Assembly (NCBI GenBank): GCA_001791615.1
Contig: MGEY01000007.1
Location: forward strand, 350 to 15,520
DNA: 15,171 nucleotides
Direction: 5' to 3'
Origin: Candidatus Uhrbacteria bacterium RIFOXYA2_FULL_40_9
Lineage (GTDB): Bacteria; Patescibacteriota; Patescibacteriia; UBA9934; GWF2-40-263
Shown here: positions 11,799 to 15,171 of the stretch, piece after piece
Layout of the letters: every line of letters starts with the position of its first letter
Numbering within the stretch: the first letter of the stretch is position 1
Position numbers and translations under genes: made by a program
The notes under the pieces: model-generated
Database searches by the model: none
The model's input: only the letters and a program-made list of their open reading frames with translations
What the model was told of the DNA's origin: nothing

Positions 11799-14312
11799 AT
11801 GAAAAAAGCGACACATTTTCAATTTCATTCTTATACATTTGAACCCAAACAAAAACGTGTTCGATTTAACTACCGCATTTTTTTCGAAAACGCAAAGCCT
11901 TTAACGTTTACAGAAGAACTTCAATTACCACGTGTTGTTGAAACGAAACGTCTTCCTCAAAGACTTTTAGAAAACACACTTGAGAGTTTGCATCTTATGT
12001 TGGGGATCAGTTATTACAAGTTATATTGTCCGGGAAAAGTGAAGCTTCCTTACAAACTCACGAAACAGCAAGCGAACTTTTGGAACACGGTTTATCGCAA
12101 AGGATTGGGAGAGTTTTTTTATCAAAATCATCTTGATCCAAAAAAATCATCTCCGATTTTTCCTTCAAGCAAAAAAAGAGCTGATTCTTTTGATCTTAAG
12201 CAAACAGATCGTGCTCTTGTAGGCATTGGAGGAGGAAAGGATTCTATTGTTTCTGCAGAATTATTAAAGGAAGGGGAACAGGCGTTTCATTCGTTCATTG
12301 TTGAAACACAACGACCCTCGTCGATCATTGAGGGAGTGGTAAAGCAAATAGGAAACCAAAAGGTAAAAATGAAACGTTTGCTTGATCCTTTGCTTTTTGA
12401 GAAGCATCCAGACTCCTACAATGGGCATGTCCCTATTTCTGCAAGCATTGCATTTATTGGGTATCTTTCTGCCCTTTTGTACGATTTTGCCTTTGTGATT
12501 GTAGGAAATGAGTTCAGTAGCAATAGCGGGAATACTATACACAGAGGAGAAATCATCAATCACCAATGGAGCAAAACATCTGAATTTGAAGAATTGTTTC
12601 AAGCCTATTGTCGTCATTGTTTGAGTCCAGATATTACCTATTTTTCTCTTCTCCGTTCATTTCATGAAATTCGTATTGCTAAGATGTTTGCTCAGAGAAA
12701 GGAGTATCACCATTTGTTCACGAGTTGTAATCATAGTTTTCGAGTTCATAAGCCTCTTGATCGCTATCATTGGTGTGGAGAATGTCCAAAGTGTGCATTT
12801 GTTTTTTTAATGCTTGCTGCATTCCTTTCAAAAAAAGATTTGATTGGAATTTTTCATAAAGATCTTTTGATGGACACAAGCTTACTTTCAACCTATCGTG
12901 ATCTTCTTGGGTTTGGAAAAATTAAACCATTTGAGTGTGTGGGAACCTTTGAAGAATCACAAGCCGCTCTTTATTTAGCAAGGAATAAATGGAAGCATTC
13001 CCCTGTGATTCAAGAATATGTGGAAAAGATTCATCAGCCAGAGAAAATAGTGAAGGAGGTGATGAAAACACATCAAACTTCAACGATCCCAACAGGTTTT
13101 CAATTACTTGGTATGGAGAAAGTTGTGCTTCTTGGGTATGGCAAAGAAGGAAAAGCAACACATGACTATTTAAAAAAACAGTATCCAAACATTAAAATTC
13201 ATATAGCTGATCAAGCAAAAGATCCTCACTATCTTTTGAATCAAGATCAATATGATTTTGCCATTAGGACGCCTGGACTTCACAAAGATAAAGTTACTAT
13301 CCCTTATACCACTGCGACAAATCTCTTTTTTTCTCAGGTGAAAGATTATCTGACAATTGGAGTCACGGGAACTAAGGGGAAGAGTACAACCTCCTCGCTT
13401 ATTTATGCCATTTTGAAAGAGGCAGGAAAATCTGTGGTATTGGGAGGGAATATTGGTATACCCATATTGAGTACTTTGCACACAAAACATAGTAAAAAAA
13501 CCATTTTTGTCATAGAGCTTTCAAGTTATCAACTGGATGACATTGACTTTTCACCACACATCGCTGTGGTGACGAATTTGGCTCCAGAGCACATGGACTA
13601 TCATGGAAGCAAGGAAGATTATTATGCTGCAAAGCAGAATATCCTTCATCATCAAAAAACATCTGATTTGTTTTTCTATCAACCAAAAGATGAACGGCTT
13701 TGTACATGGGCAAAAATTTCACGCGCAACAGTAATCCCTTTTGCCCAAGAGATACCGGTCAAGCAAGAACAGATCCCTTTGCTCGGAGAACATAATCGAG
13801 AGAATATTAAAGCAGCTGTTGCGGTTGCAAGACATTTAGGAATAAAAGAGACTGTGATTGCACGTGCCATTCAATCATTCAAAGCTTTGCCACACCGTTT
13901 GCAAAAAGTGGGAACGTATCGCGGAGTGACGTTTTATGATGATGCAATTGCGACTACACCAGAAGCAACCATGGAAGCACTGAAATCTTTACCAGAGGTA
14001 GAAACACTATTTTTAGGAGGTAAAGATCGGGGGTATGATTTTACAGCATTAGAAAAAATGTTACATGTACGGGGAGTGAAGAACATTGTTCTGTTTCCAG
14101 AAAGTGGAAAAAGAATGTTGAAATCAAAAAAATGTTTTGAGCAGGTGATGTTGACTGAGAGTATGCACTCTGCTGTACAGTTTGCTTATAAACACACAAG
14201 CAAAGGAAAGATTTGTTTGCTTTCCTGTGCTTCTCCAAGCTACAGCTTATGGAAAAACTTTGAGGAAAAAGGTGAAGAGTTTCAAAAAGAAATAAAAAAA
14301 CAAGGACGATAG
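11799..14312 (+). CDS. MurL-MurD fusion: glycopeptidyl-glutamate epimerase plus UDP-MurNAc-L-Ala:glutamate ligase
   Basis: 837 residues, about twice a normal MurD (E. coli about 440). Residues 1 to about 415 resemble MurL, the ATP- and Mg-dependent enzyme known from Xanthomonas that turns UDP-MurNAc-L-Ala-L-Glu into the D-Glu form. Seen here are an ATP-pyrophosphatase-type loop IGGGKDS (143-149), VGNEFSSNSGN (235-245), NHQWSKTSEFE (254-264) and WCGECPKCAFVFLML with C326, C329 and C332. After a linker, residue 439 begins a full Mur ligase: Rossmann MEKVVLLGYGKEG, P-loop GVTGTKGKSTT (521-531), the probable carbamylated lysine K612, LGEHNRENIKAA, HRLQKVG and GGKDRGYDF (740-748). The N-D-S-K-A-T-N motif of E. 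coli is DDAIATT (714-720), and the glutamate loop reads SCASPSYSLWKNF (809-821). Gap to the previous gene is two bases. MurL identity is from motif recall, not a search. Confidence 0.87.
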   Translation: MKKATHFQFHSYTFEPKQKRVRFNYRIFFENAKPLTFTEELQLPRVVETKRLPQRLLENTLESLHLMLGISYYKLYCPGKVKLPYKLTKQQANFWNTVYRKGLGEFFYQNHLDPKKSSPIFPSSKKRADSFDLKQTDRALVGIGGGKDSIVSAELLKEGEQAFHSFIVETQRPSSIIEGVVKQIGNQKVKMKRLLDPLLFEKHPDSYNGHVPISASIAFIGYLSALLYDFAFVIVGNEFSSNSGNTIHRGEIINHQWSKTSEFEELFQAYCRHCLSPDITYFSLLRSFHEIRIAKMFAQRKEYHHLFTSCNHSFRVHKPLDRYHWCGECPKCAFVFLMLAAFLSKKDLIGIFHKDLLMDTSLLSTYRDLLGFGKIKPFECVGTFEESQAALYLARNKWKHSPVIQEYVEKIHQPEKIVKEVMKTHQTSTIPTGFQLLGMEKVVLLGYGKEGKATHDYLKKQYPNIKIHIADQAKDPHYLLNQDQYDFAIRTPGLHKDKVTIPYTTATNLFFSQVKDYLTIGVTGTKGKSTTSSLIYAILKEAGKSVVLGGNIGIPILSTLHTKHSKKTIFVIELSSYQLDDIDFSPHIAVVTNLAPEHMDYHGSKEDYYAAKQNILHHQKTSDLFFYQPKDERLCTWAKISRATVIPFAQEIPVKQEQIPLLGEHNRENIKAAVAVARHLGIKETVIARAIQSFKALPHRLQKVGTYRGVTFYDDAIATTPEATMEALKSLPEVETLFLGGKDRGYDFTALEKMLHVRGVKNIVLFPESGKRMLKSKKCFEQVMLTESMHSAVQFAYKHTSKGKICLLSCASPSYSLWKNFEEKGEEFQKEIKKQGR

Positions 14313-14336
14313 ATCAAAGATAAAGAGTAAAAACGG

Positions 14337-14365
14337 AAAACCATCCAATACAAAGGGTGGTTTTT
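14337..14365 (+). terminator. Terminator of the murL-murD operon
   Basis: AAAACCATCC (14337-14346) pairs with GGGTGGTTTT around an 8-base loop (one T-G pair), ending in TTTTT at 14361-14365. It lies 24 bases after the stop. Confidence 0.8.
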
Positions 14366-14367
14366 AA

Positions 14368-14406
14368 TCCGTCACTTAGTGACGGATTGTGTCACTAAGT
14401 GACGGA
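14368..14406. repeat. 16-bp perfect inverted repeat made of two nested palindromes
   Basis: TCCGTCACTTAGTGAC (14368-14383) and GTCACTAAGTGACGGA (14391-14406) are exact inverted copies with a 7-base loop. Each arm is itself a palindrome on GTCACT-N-AGTGAC; the first extends to the perfect TCCGTCACTTAGTGACGGA (14368-14386). The two palindrome centres, 14377 and 14397, are 20 bases apart, about two helical turns. No T run follows. It may be an operator pair for a dimeric regulator of the downstream murE-like gene, or a dispersed palindromic repeat. Confidence 0.85.
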
Positions 14407-14441
14407 GGACATTGAGTAAGAGATTCTATCCACCTTAATTC

Positions 14442-14469
14442 TTGGGTTTTTGTTGAAAAATGGTACAAT
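14442..14469 (+). promoter_or_regulatory. Extended -10 promoter of the murE-like gene
   Basis: TACAAT at 14464-14469 is preceded directly by TGG, giving an extended -10. TTGGGT at 14442-14447, 16 bases upstream, is a weak -35. Transcription would start near 14476, leaving about 29 bases of leader. Confidence 0.5.
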
Positions 14470-14477
14470 TTATTTGC

Positions 14478-14498
14478 ATCCAGAAAGACTGGATTTTT
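14478..14498 (+). promoter_or_regulatory. Leader hairpin with T run (possible attenuator)
   Basis: ATCCAG (14478-14483) and CTGGAT (14489-14494) form a 6-bp stem with a 5-base loop, followed by TTTT. It lies between the promoter and ATG 14505, so it could end transcription early or hide the start region. The stem is short and may have no role. Confidence 0.35.
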
Positions 14499-14504
14499 CA
14501 GGAT

Positions 14505-15171
14505 ATGATCAAAAATTTACTGAAGAAGATTCTTCCAAAAACAAGTCTTCAAGCCTATCATTACATTCTTGCAAAATTGGCGGCTTTGTTTTTTCAACAC
14601 CCCTCAGAACAATTAATCGTTATTGGTGTTACTGGGACAAATGGAAAATCATCAACCGTTCAATTGATTGGTCAGTTATTAGAACAAATGGGGGAACGAG
14701 TTGGATGGACCACTACAGCGAGTTTTAAAGTGGCTGAAAAGGAGTGGATAAATGATCGTAAAATGACCATGCTTGGACGATTCCAAACTCAGAGACTTCT
14801 CCGAAGAATGGTTCGTGCAGGATGTCGCTATGCCATTGTAGAAACATCATCCCAAGGTATTGAACAGTATCGACACATAGGGATTCATTATGATGTTGCT
14901 GTGTTTACGAATCTGACTCCAGAACATATTGAAGCACATGGTGGTTTTGAGAATTATAAGCAAGCAAAACTGAAATTATTTCAAACAGTTGCCAGGGCAT
15001 CTAAAAAATATCAACAAGGAGAACTAGTAAAAAAAATCTTCATCGCTAATCTTGATGATATTCATGCAAAAGATTTTCTTGAATTTAGTGCTGATAAGAA
15101 ATATGGATTTGGATTCACATTTTCCTCATTTCCAACGGGTGTTATTCCATTTCAAGCAACAGATTTTTTCC
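14505..15171 (+). CDS. MurE-like UDP-MurNAc-peptide ligase without the N-terminal domain (partial, runs off the end)
   Basis: The visible 222 residues are the central ATPase domain of a Mur ligase. GVTGTNGKSST begins only about 43 residues from the start, whereas canonical MurE has about 110 residues before this loop. The usual N-terminal uracil-binding domain is replaced by one amphipathic or membrane-skimming helix (YHYILAKLAALFFQ). Other marks are the MurE-type TTTASFKV, RKMTMLGRF, AIVETSSQGIEQYRH and FTNLTPEHIEAHGGFENYKQAKLKLF with a candidate carbamylated lysine. The substrate would be UDP-MurNAc-L-Ala-D-Glu, made by the gene before it, with Lys or diaminopimelate added; the residue choosing the amino acid lies beyond the window. 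CapB/MurT-type ligases are an alternative. It has its own promoter and is separated from murL-murD by a terminator. Confidence 0.82.
   Translation, partial: MIKNLLKKILPKTSLQAYHYILAKLAALFFQHPSEQLIVIGVTGTNGKSSTVQLIGQLLEQMGERVGWTTTASFKVAEKEWINDRKMTMLGRFQTQRLLRRMVRAGCRYAIVETSSQGIEQYRHIGIHYDVAVFTNLTPEHIEAHGGFENYKQAKLKLFQTVARASKKYQQGELVKKIFIANLDDIHAKDFLEFSADKKYGFGFTFSSFPTGVIPFQATDFF

Noticed and set aside
14450..14728. Plus-strand 92-codon frame at the start of the murE-like gene
   Set aside because: The ATG at 14505 in another frame gives clear Mur ligase motifs over the same bases.

Overview
The window looks like a chromosomal segment of a Patescibacteria (Candidate Phyla Radiation) bacterium. 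This rests on protein content, not on a database match: a NifU C-terminal-domain-only protein, a MurE-like ligase with no N-terminal substrate domain, a MurG with an altered glycine-rich loop, a translin-family protein, several tiny conserved-looking proteins, low G+C, tightly packed or overlapping genes, and few Shine-Dalgarno sequences. TGA ends real genes here (ftsW, the P-type ATPase), so the TGA=Gly code of some CPR lineages is not used. The lineage within CPR is not resolved.

Layout. (1) 1-80: tail of an upstream gene and its terminator. (2) 105-4009: a compact + strand operon, nifU-like / small membrane protein / mraY / ftsW / murG, with a promoter at its head. These make and translocation-couple lipid-linked peptidoglycan precursors (MraY lipid I, MurG lipid II, FtsW polymerase). 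(3) 4016-5334: a membrane-anchored coiled-coil protein of unknown function with unusually high G+C at its 3' end, then tRNA-Lys(UUU); both have their own promoters and terminators. (4) 5399-5959: a unit bounded by imperfect 26-bp inverted repeats that encloses one minus-strand membrane protein gene, followed by GACCCCAG repeats. (5) 6030-7163: a GT4 glycosyltransferase. (6) 7164-7691: no convincing gene; eleven 30-bp tandem repeats running into an 88-bp palindromic element whose head they copy. (7) 7692-10373: a calcium-type P-type ATPase. (8) 10416-14312: a tight cluster of a 49-aa basic protein, a translin-family protein, a GT2 glycosyltransferase and an 837-aa MurL-MurD fusion. (9) 14313-14504: terminator, strong double palindrome, promoter and leader hairpin. 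(10) 14505 to the end: a partial MurE-like ligase.

The most interesting item is the MurL-MurD fusion. The N-terminal half carries the marks of the ATP-dependent glycopeptidyl-glutamate epimerase MurL and the C-terminal half is a Mur ligase. Together they would attach L-Glu to UDP-MurNAc-L-Ala and then invert it to D-Glu on the nucleotide, so no free D-Glu or glutamate racemase would be needed. The MurD glutamate pocket differs from E. coli MurD at positions that fit a changed glutamate preference. The next enzyme (MurE-like) and the lipid-stage enzymes are also in the window, so much of the wall pathway is visible, split into two blocks by about 7 kb of accessory DNA.
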